This document shows positions 1-7,292 of a stretch of DNA of 34,607 bases, piece by piece. Both the position numbers and the translations under genes were made by a program. The number at the start of each line of letters is the position of its first letter. Position 1 is the first letter of the stretch. Source of the stretch: Metasolibacillus sp. (lineage in GTDB: Bacteria > Bacillota > Bacilli > Bacillales_A > Planococcaceae); NCBI RefSeq assembly GCF_025291715.1, contig NZ_JAMBIZ010000037.1, positions 1-34,607 on the forward strand, given 5' to 3'. Under the pieces are notes generated by a model. The model did not search any database and was not told where the DNA came from. It saw only the letters and a program-made list of their open reading frames with translations.

Positions 1-2
1 GT

Positions 3-104
3 GGCAAGCTACTGAGGGTTTTACATGCCTTGTGCAACAAGAAAACTTATTTTAATGCAGATCAAATGATGAACGATGCCACTCAGCTTCAAACGGCTGC
101 CTAA
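3..104 (+). CDS. C-terminal end of a transposase (partial; IS110-like, tentative)
   Basis: Reading from base 3 gives 33 codons open to the left edge, stopping at TAA 102-104. The peptide carries KLLRVLHALC followed by TYFNADQMMNDATQ. A KLLR-x-LHA segment near the end resembles, from memory, the C-terminus of IS110/IS1111-family DEDD transposases, whose last helices end in a similar 'M-x-KLL-x-x-L-x-A' pattern. Only the tail is present, so no catalytic residues can be checked. The gene is followed by a GC-richer stretch lacking a credible gene, as expected for the long non-coding end of such elements. It could be the tail of another protein; the coding status is fairly convincing, the family less so. 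Confidence 0.45.
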   Translation, partial: GKLLRVLHALCNKKTYFNADQMMNDATQLQTAA

Positions 105-350
105 GCGTCGCTAGCAGAAGTCAAAACCAAGAGGATGACACGGAGAAGCCGGCATTATTTACACCATCCGACCGTGGGTAACCCCAATGAGTCCCGAAAG
201 GAGCATCGCCAGCCTCTGCCTTATGAAGAGACCGAACGAAGGAATGTACGCGCAACCAGACGCCGAGAGACATGGGAGGGTTCGTCATCATAAGCAACGC
301 AGAGATCCACAAGTGCATCGATAGATAGCACAGGATCAGGAAAGAGTTTA
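105..350 (+). ncRNA. GC-richer non-coding stretch downstream of the transposase; candidate IS-encoded guide (bridge/seek) RNA
   Basis: About 250 bases directly after the transposase stop are clearly richer in G and C than the AT-rich DNA to the right. Both strands carry only unconvincing open frames, with no ribosome binding site. Short self-complementary patches are visible, for example GTGGGTAACCCC at 174-185. IS110-family elements encode a structured guide RNA from a long non-coding end; in the IS1111 group this lies downstream of the transposase gene. The assignment is an inference from position and composition. The element's right end is not defined; composition returns to background near 340-370. 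A group II intron remnant is the main alternative. Confidence 0.3.
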
Positions 351-512
351 CCAATTAATGGTCTTTCCTTCAGCGGAGCGCACAAACAGTTTGTAAGAAA
401 AATCAATAAACACAAAATAATGATAGATGTACGTGTCGAAAAATATTTTTTCAGACACTCAAAAGTGGCACCAGCCATTGATACATCAACATTTATAGAG
501 GGAGGTACGAAA

Positions 513-1154
513 ATGCTTAGCACAATGAATTTTATCAATCGACATGGACTAAGCTTAATCATTAGCTTTGCTGTATTTATTATCACAGTGATTAATTTTG
601 ATTTAGGCATTTTTATCGTGCCGCTGTTAACCATCACAAGCTATTATGCAAGTAATAAAGGGATGTTAGCATGGCAAAAGGCGAAGCGCAGCAAAATGCT
701 TGGCTTAACACGCTCAGAATATAGACATATTGAACACCATCTTAAACAGGCAAAAAGTGAATCCACACAGCTTATGCAGCAATATGTGCGCGTCCGCTCA
801 GTACGTTCATTTAAATTAATTAATGAAATGAATAAGCTCGCAAAACGCATTATCAATATTGTGCAAACAAATCCGCAAAAATTTTATGCGGTGGAGGATT
901 TCTTCTACTCTCATCTGCCATCTGCAGTACAATTAATAGATAAGTACACATTATTAACGAAAGAGCAAGTTGGCGGAACAGATATCCATTTAGCATTAGA
1001 GGAAACACGCAAAACGCTAAAGGAGCTTTATGTCACAATGGAAGATGACTTAAAGCTTGCATTAAGCTCAGATATTGAGCATTTAAAGCTTGAGCTTGAT
1101 TTTGCAAAGCTTGAAAACAAAAAAAGGAAAGATCGTTTAATCGGTGGTGAATAA
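513..1154 (+). CDS. xpaC: XpaC family protein (5-bromo-4-chloroindolyl phosphate hydrolysis protein)
   Basis: 213 residues starting at ATG 513, chosen because GAGGGAGGT at 498-506 is an ideal ribosome binding site; the frame is open further upstream but without one. The N-terminus (about residues 9-45) is hydrophobic, with two closely spaced membrane segments (SLIISFAVFIITVINF, then LGIFIVPLLTI). The rest is a charged, largely helical cytoplasmic part rich in K/E/L. XpaC is named for hydrolysis of the chromogenic substrate X-phos in B. subtilis, but its true role is unclear. It is followed two bases later by a TelA-family gene, the same pairing as xpaC-yaaN in B. subtilis, so the two are probably co-transcribed. 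A hairpin (arms GTGTC 433-437 and GACAC 454-458) lies upstream of the start. Confidence 0.85.
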   Translation: MLSTMNFINRHGLSLIISFAVFIITVINFDLGIFIVPLLTITSYYASNKGMLAWQKAKRSKMLGLTRSEYRHIEHHLKQAKSESTQLMQQYVRVRSVRSFKLINEMNKLAKRIINIVQTNPQKFYAVEDFFYSHLPSAVQLIDKYTLLTKEQVGGTDIHLALEETRKTLKELYVTMEDDLKLALSSDIEHLKLELDFAKLENKKRKDRLIGGE

Positions 1155-1156
1155 TT

Positions 1157-2212
1157 ATGCAACAAAATCCATTTGAAGCATTTAAAAATGCGGGAAGTCG
1201 CTTTGCTGAAATTGCTGAAGGGGAATTTCAGCTAGCGCAGGAAAGTTATTCTGTCAGCCCTCTTTACGCCGCACTGAGCCAGCATGATAAAGGCCGTGCA
1301 CTTACTTTAGCTGGAGAATTAAAAATTCATGTATATGAAAACGTGCTTGCTTTTGGCTTACAGGCGCAGCAAGCACTTCGTGATTTTACAGCAAATATGG
1401 CAGTCCATATTCATCGCAAAGACCATAGTAAAGTCGGCGAGGTGCTCTCACAGCTCATTTCTTATTTAGAGCAAATTAACCCCGATGCCCTTGTGCAACA
1501 GGAAAAAGGCTTTTTAAGTAAGCTTTTTTCTAAGCAAAAGCAATCGACACAGGAGGTCATGACACATTATAAAAGGCTAAGCAAGCAAATTGACCGCCTT
1601 GCCATTCAGCTAGAGCATGCTCAAATGGGTTTATTGCGTGATTTTAAGCTATTAAATGATTTATATTCGTTAAATGAGCAATACTTTACAGAAATTAATG
1701 TTTATATTGCAGCAGCTGAGCTGAAGCTAGCAGATGCGAAAAAAAATCTGCCTACCGTTGAGCCGACAGACCCGATGGAGCTACAGCAATTAAACGACAA
1801 AAAAATGGCGATTGAATGGCTTGATCGCCGCTTATATGATATGCAAATATCGCGTGAAATTGCCATTCAAGCAGCGCCACAAATTCGCTTAATGCAGCAA
1901 ACGAATCAGCTGTTAATCGATAAAATACAGGCATCTGTAATGACGACGATTCCGATGTGGCAAACGCAAATTTCTACGCTGTTAACGATGAATCAGCAGC
2001 GTCGTGTGGCGGAAGCACAGGATAAATTAATGCGTGCCTCTGATGAGCTTGCACGTAAAAATGGCAAAATGCTACAAATGAAATCAAAGCAGGCAGGCAT
2101 TACACATGCAGATATCGACCAATTTAAGCAAACGCAATTAAGATTAGTACAAGATATTGAAGAAACGTTGCGCGTCCACGCAAAAACAAATGATGTTTTT
2201 GAATCTATCTAA
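1157..2212 (+). CDS. yaaN: Toxic anion resistance protein, TelA/YaaN family
   Basis: 351 residues, starting two bases after the xpaC stop; GGTGGTGA at 1143-1150 serves as ribosome binding site, so translation is probably coupled. The protein is soluble and nearly all helical, with long coiled-coil-prone stretches (about 95-200 and 270-350). The typical TelA middle region is visible (RRLYDMQISREIAIQAAPQIR followed by MTTIPMWQTQI). TelA proteins were named for plasmid tellurite resistance, but chromosomal copies such as YaaN and YceH are linked to envelope stress. The pairing with XpaC suggests a shared membrane-associated role. The gene ends in a strong terminator. Confidence 0.88.
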   Translation: MQQNPFEAFKNAGSRFAEIAEGEFQLAQESYSVSPLYAALSQHDKGRALTLAGELKIHVYENVLAFGLQAQQALRDFTANMAVHIHRKDHSKVGEVLSQLISYLEQINPDALVQQEKGFLSKLFSKQKQSTQEVMTHYKRLSKQIDRLAIQLEHAQMGLLRDFKLLNDLYSLNEQYFTEINVYIAAAELKLADAKKNLPTVEPTDPMELQQLNDKKMAIEWLDRRLYDMQISREIAIQAAPQIRLMQQTNQLLIDKIQASVMTTIPMWQTQISTLLTMNQQRRVAEAQDKLMRASDELARKNGKMLQMKSKQAGITHADIDQFKQTQLRLVQDIEETLRVHAKTNDVFESI

Positions 2213-2216
2213 AAAA

Positions 2217-2254
2217 CGAGACCAAAGCCTTTAGGGACTTTGGTCTCGCTTTTT
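2217..2254. terminator. Bidirectional intrinsic terminator after the xpaC-yaaN operon
   Basis: A perfect 11-bp stem (CGAGACCAAAG 2217-2227 with CTTTGGTCTCG 2238-2248) is followed by a T tract at 2250-2254. On the opposite side is a run of A (2211-2216), so it can also stop minus-strand transcription of the small gene ending at 2254. Confidence 0.92.
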
Positions 2255-2451
2255 CATTCAAAGTAATCTTTATAGTAGCCACCAACATTGCCTGTGTTGT
2301 CTACTACAAAAAGAAATTCCTCTGTTTCATTTTTCACTTCGTACTCTTTGCCAACTGTTAGCACATTTGACACTAAATATTTTGCGGCATTCGTATGCAC
2401 ACATTTTACAGTGCGAATCGTCGGTGCTTCTTTCCATTTCAAATGTAACAT
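2254..2451 (-). CDS. Small conserved protein of the DUF6501 type
   Basis: 65 residues, convergent with yaaN. A GTGAGGT-type ribosome binding site lies about 11 bases upstream of the ATG. The sequence (TVKCVHTNAAKYLV, LTVGKEYEVKNETEE, ending GGYYKDYFE) matches a short conserved Bacillales family that I recognise as DUF6501, based on memory of the family pattern. It has no signal peptide or membrane segment. The KEYEVKNETEE...VVDNTG pattern suggests a small beta-rich fold. No function is known. It shares the bidirectional terminator at 2217-2254. Confidence 0.75.
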   Translation of the reverse strand: MLHLKWKEAPTIRTVKCVHTNAAKYLVSNVLTVGKEYEVKNETEEFLFVVDNTGNVGGYYKDYFE

Positions 2452-2623
2452 GAACGCAATAACCTCACTTTATCTACATAACATTGATTTCTTTATTATT
2501 TTATATGATTTTTTGCATGAATGATAGCATTTCGCCTAAATAATTATCATCTTTGCCCTTTTTTATAGCACTTGTTTGAAGCGAACTTATGGGCATGTTA
2601 AAATCATAAATGAGGTGAATACT

Positions 2624-2713
2624 ATGTCAAGCATACCAAGCTGGTTTTGGGCTTTAGCTATTGCATTTGCAATTATTTTCGTCATCGTTTCCGAATGGAA
2701 TTCAAGACGCTAA
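2624..2713 (+). CDS. 29-residue single-span membrane protein
   Basis: ATG 2624 to TAA 2711-2713, preceded by a near-ideal ribosome binding site TGAGGTGA (2611-2618) at good spacing. The peptide begins MSSIPSWFWALAIAF, continues through a hydrophobic stretch of about 17 residues, and ends SEWNSRR. This is a classic small-membrane-protein layout with a positively charged C-terminal tail. I do not recognise a family. It stands alone between the DUF6501 gene and the ABC operon. An imperfect inverted repeat (AATAATCAA 2727-2735 with TTGATTATT 2752-2760) follows it and overlaps the end of the convergent ATPase gene; it may act as a weak terminator. Confidence 0.6.
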   Translation: MSSIPSWFWALAIAFAIIFVIVSEWNSRR

Positions 2714-2755
2714 CTTTACATAGCGGAATAATCAATTGCGCTGAGGCGTAGTTGA

Positions 2756-3490
2756 TTATTTCAATGTACGCTTTAAAAATTCCTTCGTGCGCTCATGCTT
2801 CGGATTGACTAACACTTGCTCTGGGCGACCTTCCTCGACAATAACACCTTTATCCATAAAGACGATACGGTCAGCCACTTCACGTGCAAACTCCATCTCA
2901 TGTGTTACAATCAGCATCGTATTACCTTGATCTGCTAGTGTACGCATTACTTTTAATACTTCCCCTACCATCTCAGGATCAAGTGCTGATGTTGGCTCAT
3001 CAAATAGCATAACATCTGGGTCCATCGCTAATGCTCGCGCAATGGCTACACGCTGCTTTTGTCCACCCGAGAGCTGACGCGCCTTCGCATTTTTATACTT
3101 TGCCATTCCAACGATTTCTAAATATTTCATCGCATTATCAATCGCCTCTGCCTTGCTGCGCTTTAGCACTTTTTGTTGACCAAGTGTGCAATTGTTCAGC
3201 ACATTTAAATTATTAAATAAATTAAACTGTTGAAATACCATACCTAAATGTGTGCGGTATTCCTCGACATTATGCTGATTGTCTAAAATATTTTCACCAT
3301 TATAAATGATGCTGCCACCAGAAGGCGTTTCAAGTAGATTGACACAGCGAAGCAATGTCGATTTCCCTGAGCCAGAGGAGCCAATTAAGCAAACGACCTC
3401 CCCTTTTGCTACCGAAAAATTCACATCGCGTAACACCTCATGAGAGCCAAATGATTTGCTTAAATTTTTAATTTCAATTACCGCTGTCAT
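2756..3490 (-). CDS. Polar amino acid ABC transporter ATP-binding protein (probable lysine uptake)
   Basis: 244 residues, the normal length for a GlnQ/ArtP/TcyC-type ATPase. Walker A is GSSGSGKST (37-45), the Q-loop lies at FQQFN (86-90), the signature is LSGGQ (140-144), Walker B is [12 protein letters not shown] (160-171), and the H-loop is in IVTHEME. It hydrolyses ATP to drive the membrane subunit encoded just upstream; the two genes overlap by four bases. It is the last gene of the three-gene operon controlled by the lysine riboswitch at 5263-5445, so lysine is the inferred substrate. The protein sequence alone supports only 'polar amino acid'. Confidence 0.93.
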   Translation of the reverse strand: MTAVIEIKNLSKSFGSHEVLRDVNFSVAKGEVVCLIGSSGSGKSTLLRCVNLLETPSGGSIIYNGENILDNQHNVEEYRTHLGMVFQQFNLFNNLNVLNNCTLGQQKVLKRSKAEAIDNAMKYLEIVGMAKYKNAKARQLSGGQKQRVAIARALAMDPDVMLFDEPTSALDPEMVGEVLKVMRTLADQGNTMLIVTHEMEFAREVADRIVFMDKGVIVEEGRPEQVLVNPKHERTKEFLKRTLK

Positions 3491-4224
3491 TGCACTTGCC
3501 CCTCCCTTTCTTTATCTACTTGGTAGGCATCTGGTCCATCGATTTTGCGCTCGATAAGACGCAGAATCCGCGTTGCCGTAAATGTCAAAATTAAATACAT
3601 CACGCTGGCAATTAAAAAGGCTTCTGCATATTTAAAGCTCGCGCCTCCAATCGATTTCGTTTGGAAAAATAGCTCCGTCACACTAATAACACTTAGCACG
3701 GCAGAATCTTTAATATTCATGACAAGCTGATTGCCTGTTGCAGGTAAAATATTGCGTATCACCTGAGGTAAAATAACGAATACCATCGTTTTAACGTGAT
3801 TCATGCCAATTGCTTGGGCTGCTTCATATTGCCCTTTATCAACAGATACAATACCACCACGAACGATTTCAGCCATATAAGCACCTGTATTTAATCCAAC
3901 AACAACAAGTGCTGCAACAAAGCGATTCAGCTCGATGCCATATGCCGCTAATCCATAAAAGACAACCATCGCCTGTACAATCATTGGTGTACCACGGAAA
4001 ACTTCCACATAACAAGTTAAAATAAAATTAATAATTTTTAATAAGATCGTTTTCAATGACCATGATTTTGATTTCATTGGAATCGTATGCATAATACCGA
4101 TAAACAATCCGATAAACGCACCAATAATTGTACTAATAATGGCAATTGCGATTGTCATGTAAGCGCCGCGCAAAAACATCGGCCAGTTATTTTGTAGCAT
4201 CACTAGCACCGTTTCAAACTGCAT
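3487..4224 (-). CDS. Polar amino acid ABC transporter permease (probable lysine uptake)
   Basis: 245 residues with about five membrane spans, typical of the HisM/GlnP family. The N-terminal span follows [21 protein letters not shown]. The EAA loop that contacts the ATPase is visible in [21 protein letters not shown]. It ends with a charged tail. A good ribosome binding site (GGAGGGA) precedes ATG 4224. The stop overlaps the ATPase start by four bases, indicating translational coupling. A stem-loop at 4249-4283 separates it from the binding-protein gene. Confidence 0.92.
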   Translation of the reverse strand: MQFETVLVMLQNNWPMFLRGAYMTIAIAIISTIIGAFIGLFIGIMHTIPMKSKSWSLKTILLKIINFILTCYVEVFRGTPMIVQAMVVFYGLAAYGIELNRFVAALVVVGLNTGAYMAEIVRGGIVSVDKGQYEAAQAIGMNHVKTMVFVILPQVIRNILPATGNQLVMNIKDSAVLSVISVTELFFQTKSIGGASFKYAEAFLIASVMYLILTFTATRILRLIERKIDGPDAYQVDKEREGQVQ

Positions 4225-4248
4225 AAAATCCCTCCTTCTCTTTCAAGA

Positions 4249-4283
4249 AATTGTCTGAAAAGCGATATGCTTCTCAGACAATT
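4249..4283 (-). promoter_or_regulatory. Intercistronic stem-loop between binding-protein and permease genes
   Basis: AATTGTCTGA (4249-4258) pairs perfectly with TCAGACAATT (4274-4283). There is no T tract on the minus strand. Such hairpins after the binding-protein gene of ABC operons commonly protect the upstream mRNA and lower downstream expression, giving an excess of binding protein. That role is inferred here. Confidence 0.65.
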
Positions 4284-4295
4284 AGCTTGCCATTG

Positions 4296-5144
4296 TTATT
4301 CAGCAGCTGGCTGATTAGCAATTGCCTCTTCCATTAACTTTTGACGGTCATCCTCAGAAATGCTTGCTAATACTTCATTCATTTTCTCTGTCAGCTCATA
4401 GCCTTTACGTACACCAATCGCTACATCTGTTGCACCTGGGTCTGTTTCAAAGCCATCTTCTAGCTCTGCATATGCAAAGTTTTCATTTGCCATTGCAGCG
4501 GAAATCGCTTCAGGGCGTTCTGCTACGTAGCCGTCAATTACACCTGATTGAACAGCAATACGCATTGCAGGGAAGTTATCCATTGCTACTTCCTTTTTCA
4601 CACCAGGAATTTGGTCGATTACTAAATAGTTCGATGTATTTAGCTGTGATGTGATTTTTGCTCCTGAAAATTCAGCTAATGTTTTGGCATTTTCATATGG
4701 GCTGCCTTTTTTCACAACGATAACGAAATCAGATGTGTAGTAGTTTGATGTGAAGTCGATTGATTGCTTACGCTCTTCCGTTGGGCTCATCCCTGCGATA
4801 ATCGCATCTACAACGCCTGATTGTAGCGCTGGTACTAAGCCATCCCATTCTGTTTTGACAATTTCAAGCTCCAAGCCAAGCTCATCTGCGATTTTTTTCG
4901 CGATTTGCACATCGTAGCCCCCCGCATATTCCGCAGAGCCACTAATTTTTACTGCCCCGTTCGCGTCTGTCTGCTGCGTCCAGTTGAACGGTGCATAGCC
5001 TGCCTCCATGCCTACTTTCAATACTTTTTTCCCTTCCTCGCCGCCTTCTGATGAAGCGTTTTTGTCGTCGCTACCCGTGCCACATGCCGCTACAATAAGT
5101 GCAGTTAGCATGGCCACAAGCATCATCATTAATTTTTTGTTCAT
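4296..5144 (-). CDS. Amino acid ABC transporter substrate-binding lipoprotein (probable lysine-binding protein)
   Basis: 282 residues. It has a lipoprotein signal with lipobox IVAAC (Cys21), then an acidic linker (SSEGGEEGKK) and a family-3 solute-binding domain: KVGMEAGYAPFNW at the start of lobe 1, GYDVQIAKKIADEL, then the central DFTSNYYTSDFVIVV hinge and AVQSGVIDGYVAERP. AAGGAG lies upstream of ATG 5144. It captures the amino acid outside the membrane and delivers it to the permease. It is first in the operon and directly follows a lysine riboswitch and terminator, which is the basis for calling lysine as ligand; arginine or other cationic residues cannot be excluded from the sequence. 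Confidence 0.92.
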   Translation of the reverse strand: MNKKLMMMLVAMLTALIVAACGTGSDDKNASSEGGEEGKKVLKVGMEAGYAPFNWTQQTDANGAVKISGSAEYAGGYDVQIAKKIADELGLELEIVKTEWDGLVPALQSGVVDAIIAGMSPTEERKQSIDFTSNYYTSDFVIVVKKGSPYENAKTLAEFSGAKITSQLNTSNYLVIDQIPGVKKEVAMDNFPAMRIAVQSGVIDGYVAERPEAISAAMANENFAYAELEDGFETDPGATDVAIGVRKGYELTEKMNEVLASISEDDRQKLMEEAIANQPAAE

Positions 5145-5193
5145 CGTAAATTGCTCCTTTTCTTTAGTTTTTAGGCTTTATTTTATACAAAAA

Positions 5194-5219
5194 AGCGACC
5201 TAAAGAATTTTAGGTCGCT
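5194..5219 (-). terminator. Riboswitch-controlled intrinsic terminator in the ABC operon leader
   Basis: Read on the minus strand, AGCGACCTAAA pairs with TTTAGGTCGCT through a 4-base loop (perfect 11-bp stem), and TTTTTT follows immediately. It lies between the lysine aptamer and the first gene, so it is the expression platform. A TTTGGG element just upstream on the minus strand could pair with CCTAAA of the terminator arm as part of an antiterminator; this is speculative. Confidence 0.88.
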
Positions 5220-5262
5220 GCCATTTAATAAAATAAAAGCCCAAATCCTCTTAGTTCCATTG

Positions 5263-5445
5263 ATGAGATAGCACAACTTGAGTAAGCTGGAAAGAAATAC
5301 TCAAGACAGTCCTGCAGTTATTCACTACAGACCCAGCATATCGGATAAGAGCCTCCCGATACACTTCGGCGATATTTCCTTCTTTTCCATTTCACTGTTG
5401 CTCAAACTCCATGAAAAACTATTAAATACCGCGCCTCTACCCCAC
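5263..5445 (-). promoter_or_regulatory. Lysine riboswitch (L box) aptamer
   Basis: On the minus strand the leader shows the conserved L-box blocks in order: GGGGTAGAGGCGCGG, GGAAATATCGCCGAAG, TATGCTGGGTCTG, GCAGGACTGTC and GTGCTATCTCATC. The closing P1 helix is GTGGGGTAG (5437-5445) with CTATCTCAT (5263-5271), nine pairs including G-U. The span of about 183 nt matches the family. Lysine binding stabilises P1 and lets the downstream terminator form, so the transporter is expressed when lysine is scarce. It is followed by the terminator at 5194-5219 and preceded by a sigma-A promoter. Confidence 0.93.
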
Positions 5446-5482
5446 TTGAACGTGAGGCATTACTTATAAAGTTATTAGGTAA

Positions 5483-5511
5483 ATGATATACTACGAAATT
5501 ACTATTGTCAA
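5483..5511 (-). promoter_or_regulatory. Sigma-A promoter of the lysine-regulated ABC operon
   Basis: On the minus strand a consensus -35 TTGACA (5506-5511) and -10 TATCAT (5483-5488) are separated by exactly 17 bases. The predicted start, near 5476, lies about 30 bases before the aptamer's P1 helix, giving a leader of roughly 330 nt. Confidence 0.8.
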
Positions 5512-5549
5512 TATGATTTATGCTGGTTTAACTTGGAAGTAGCTTAATT

Positions 5550-5558
5550 TGATATAAT
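5550..5558 (+). promoter_or_regulatory. Extended -10 promoter for the small membrane protein gene
   Basis: TGATATAAT (5550-5558) is a full TG-N-TATAAT extended -10 element about 33 bases before the GTG start at 5592. No good -35 box is seen, which extended -10 promoters do not need. Confidence 0.5.
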
Positions 5559-5591
5559 CATCATTAAGGGCTTGATGGGAGGTTAAATAGT

Positions 5592-5852
5592 GTGAAGAAG
5601 AAAATTAAAATCAAAACCATTATCGGATGGATATTTTGGAGTTTAGTTATGGGGTTTTGTTACTATTTACTATGGATAAGAAGAGATTTAGATATGGATC
5701 AATCGCTTTGGTTTCAAATCATTAGCGTGATTTGTTGGTCATTAGTTGCTTCTATGGCTTTTCAGCAAAAAAGATATTTGTGGGCGTTTATTCCTGCTGG
5801 ATTGGCAGGGCTTCATTTATCGAATATCCTTTTAGTATACGTTATTCGATGA
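5592..5852 (+). CDS. Hypothetical three-span membrane protein
   Basis: 86 residues from GTG 5592, preceded by GGGAGGT at 5577-5583. A lysine-rich N-terminus (KKKIKIK) is followed by three hydrophobic segments at about 10-27, 42-55 and 63-84, joined by short loops (RRDLDMDQ and FQQKR). I recognise no family. It has its own extended -10 promoter and is flanked by the divergent ABC operon and the convergent odh operon. Its stop codon overlaps the first base pairs of a 21-bp tandem repeat. Confidence 0.65.
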   Translation: MKKKIKIKTIIGWIFWSLVMGFCYYLLWIRRDLDMDQSLWFQIISVICWSLVASMAFQQKRYLWAFIPAGLAGLHLSNILLVYVIR

Positions 5853-5926
5853 GCGAATTCGGCGATTGGTTGAGCGAGTTTGCATGTTCGTTGAGCGAAT
5901 TTTGGCATTGGTTGAGCGAATCGGGA
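5851..5926 (+). repeat. Tandem 21-bp repeat, three full units and a partial fourth
   Basis: Units start at 5851, 5872, 5893 and 5914 and each opens with GAGCGA; units 1 and 3 agree most closely, ending in ATTGGTT. In one frame the array encodes a heptad of the form LSEFxxW/S. It lies between the stop of the membrane-protein gene and the odhB terminator. No start codon with a ribosome binding site makes that frame a convincing gene. Confidence 0.8.
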
Positions 5927-5937
5927 CTTTTTCCTCA

Positions 5938-5970
5938 CAAAAAAGCAGCCAGACAAAGCGTCTGACTGCT
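5938..5970 (-). terminator. Terminator of the odhA-odhB operon
   Basis: On the minus strand AGCAGTCAGAC (5960-5970) pairs with GTCTGGCTGCT (5944-5954) with one mismatch, followed by a run of six T. It sits about 11 bases past the odhB stop. Confidence 0.88.
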
Positions 5971-5981
5971 TTCATTGTAAA

Positions 5982-7229
5982 TTATGAGTTTAATAATAAA
6001 TCTTCTGGGTTCTCGATTAATTCTTTTACTGTTTTTAAGAAGCCTACAGAGTCTTTACCATCGATAATACGGTGATCATATGATAATGCCACGTACATCA
6101 TTGGACGGATTTCGATTTCGCCGTTTACTGCTACTGGGCGTTGAACGATTGAGTGCATACCTAAAATACCAGCTTGTGTACCATTCATGATTGGTGTTGA
6201 CATTAATGAGCCGAATACACCACCGTTTGTGATTGTGAATGAGCCGCCTGCCATGTCGTTTAAGCCTAATTTTTTATCGCGTGCTTTTTTCGCTAAGTCT
6301 GCAATATCTTTTTCGATGTCGGCAAAGTTTTTAGCGTTTGCATCACGCACAACTGGTACAACTAAGCCTTCTTCAGTTGATACGGCAATACCGATATCGA
6401 AGAAGTTGTTTAAGTGAATTTCGTCACCATTGATTTGTGCATTTACGTAAGGGTATTTCTTAAGTGCTGCTACAACTGCTTTTGTGAAGAATGACATGAA
6501 GCCTAATTTAATGTCGTTTTCTTTCACGAATTGTTCTTGCTTGCGTTTACGTAATGCCATGATGTTTGTCATGTCGATTTCGTTAAATGTTGTTAACATC
6601 GCTGTTGATTGCTTCACTTCTAATAAGCGTTTCGCAATTGTTTGACGACGACGAGACATTTTTTCAATTGTTACGCGATCTGATTCTGCTGCTGGAGCAA
6701 AAACAACTGGACCGTTATTTGTTGCGATTGGCGCTGCTGCCGCTGGTGCTGTGCCATGTGCTGCTACGTCTTGTACGCGCACGCGACCTTGTGGGTCTAC
6801 TGGTGATACAGCTGCTAAGTCGATACCTTTTTCACGTGCTAATTTACGTGCTGCTGGGCTTGCTACTACACGCTCGTTTGATGTTTCAACAATCGGTGCT
6901 GGCGCTGCTGCAGCTTTTGGTGCTTCCTGTGCAGGAGCAGCTGGCGCTGGTGCCGCTTCTTGTGCTGCTGGCGCTGGCGCTGCGCCTTCGCCTGCTTCTA
7001 CAACGGCAATCACTTGTCCAACAAGCACTGTGTCGCCTTCTTCAGCTAAAATTTGTGTTAATACGCCTGCTTCTTCTGAAATGATTTCTGCGTTTACTTT
7101 ATCTGTTTCTAATTCAACGATGAATTCGCCTTTTTCTACGCGATCTCCAACCTTTTTCACCCACTGGGCAATTGTACCTTCTGTAATCGATTCTGCTAAT
7201 TCAGGGACTTTAATCTCAGCCACTTTCAT
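5982..7229 (-). CDS. odhB: Dihydrolipoyllysine succinyltransferase, E2 of 2-oxoglutarate dehydrogenase
   Basis: 415 residues, normal E2o length. An N-terminal lipoyl domain carries the lipoylated lysine in ETDKVNAE (Lys44). An Ala/Pro-rich linker (about 84-112) leads to the E1/E3-binding domain ([17 protein letters not shown], then GRVRVQDV). The C-terminal acyltransferase core contains the catalytic SYDHRIIDG motif. It transfers the succinyl group from lipoate to CoA in the TCA cycle. AAAGGAGG precedes ATG 7229. It lies 63 bases after odhA with a hairpin in the gap and ends in a strong terminator, so odhA-odhB is a two-gene operon as in B. subtilis; no E3 gene is nearby. Confidence 0.97.
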   Translation of the reverse strand: MKVAEIKVPELAESITEGTIAQWVKKVGDRVEKGEFIVELETDKVNAEIISEEAGVLTQILAEEGDTVLVGQVIAVVEAGEGAAPAPAAQEAAPAPAAPAQEAPKAAAAPAPIVETSNERVVASPAARKLAREKGIDLAAVSPVDPQGRVRVQDVAAHGTAPAAAAPIATNNGPVVFAPAAESDRVTIEKMSRRRQTIAKRLLEVKQSTAMLTTFNEIDMTNIMALRKRKQEQFVKENDIKLGFMSFFTKAVVAALKKYPYVNAQINGDEIHLNNFFDIGIAVSTEEGLVVPVVRDANAKNFADIEKDIADLAKKARDKKLGLNDMAGGSFTITNGGVFGSLMSTPIMNGTQAGILGMHSIVQRPVAVNGEIEIRPMMYVALSYDHRIIDGKDSVGFLKTVKELIENPEDLLLNS

Positions 7230-7244
7230 TTCCTCCTTTAAATT

Positions 7245-7271
7245 GAGAAAGGCTAACGGAGAGCCTTTCTC
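7245..7271 (-). promoter_or_regulatory. Intercistronic hairpin between odhA and odhB
   Basis: GAGAAAGGCT (7245-7254) pairs perfectly with AGCCTTTCTC (7262-7271) around a 7-base loop. No T tract follows on the minus strand, so it is more likely an mRNA-stability or processing element than a terminator. Confidence 0.6.
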
Positions 7272-7292
7272 GCCTTCTTCAACATTATACTA

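Noticed and set aside
1-350. Group II intron interpretation of the left edge
   Set aside because: No domain V-like hairpin or GUGYG start could be identified, and the preceding peptide looks like a transposase tail, not a reverse transcriptase/maturase; not fully excluded.
121-354. Minus-strand 77-codon frame over the left-edge GC-richer region
   Set aside because: No ribosome binding site or family; better explained as a by-product of a structured non-coding region of a mobile element.
5278-5469. Plus-strand 63-codon frame across the ABC operon leader
   Set aside because: It is the complement of the lysine riboswitch and has no ribosome binding site.
6587-7084. Leu-rich plus-strand frame opposite odhB, and similar long frames opposite odhA
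   Set aside because: Antisense shadows of strongly conserved genes; the Leu/Ala bias mirrors the Ala/Glu/Pro-rich linker codons.
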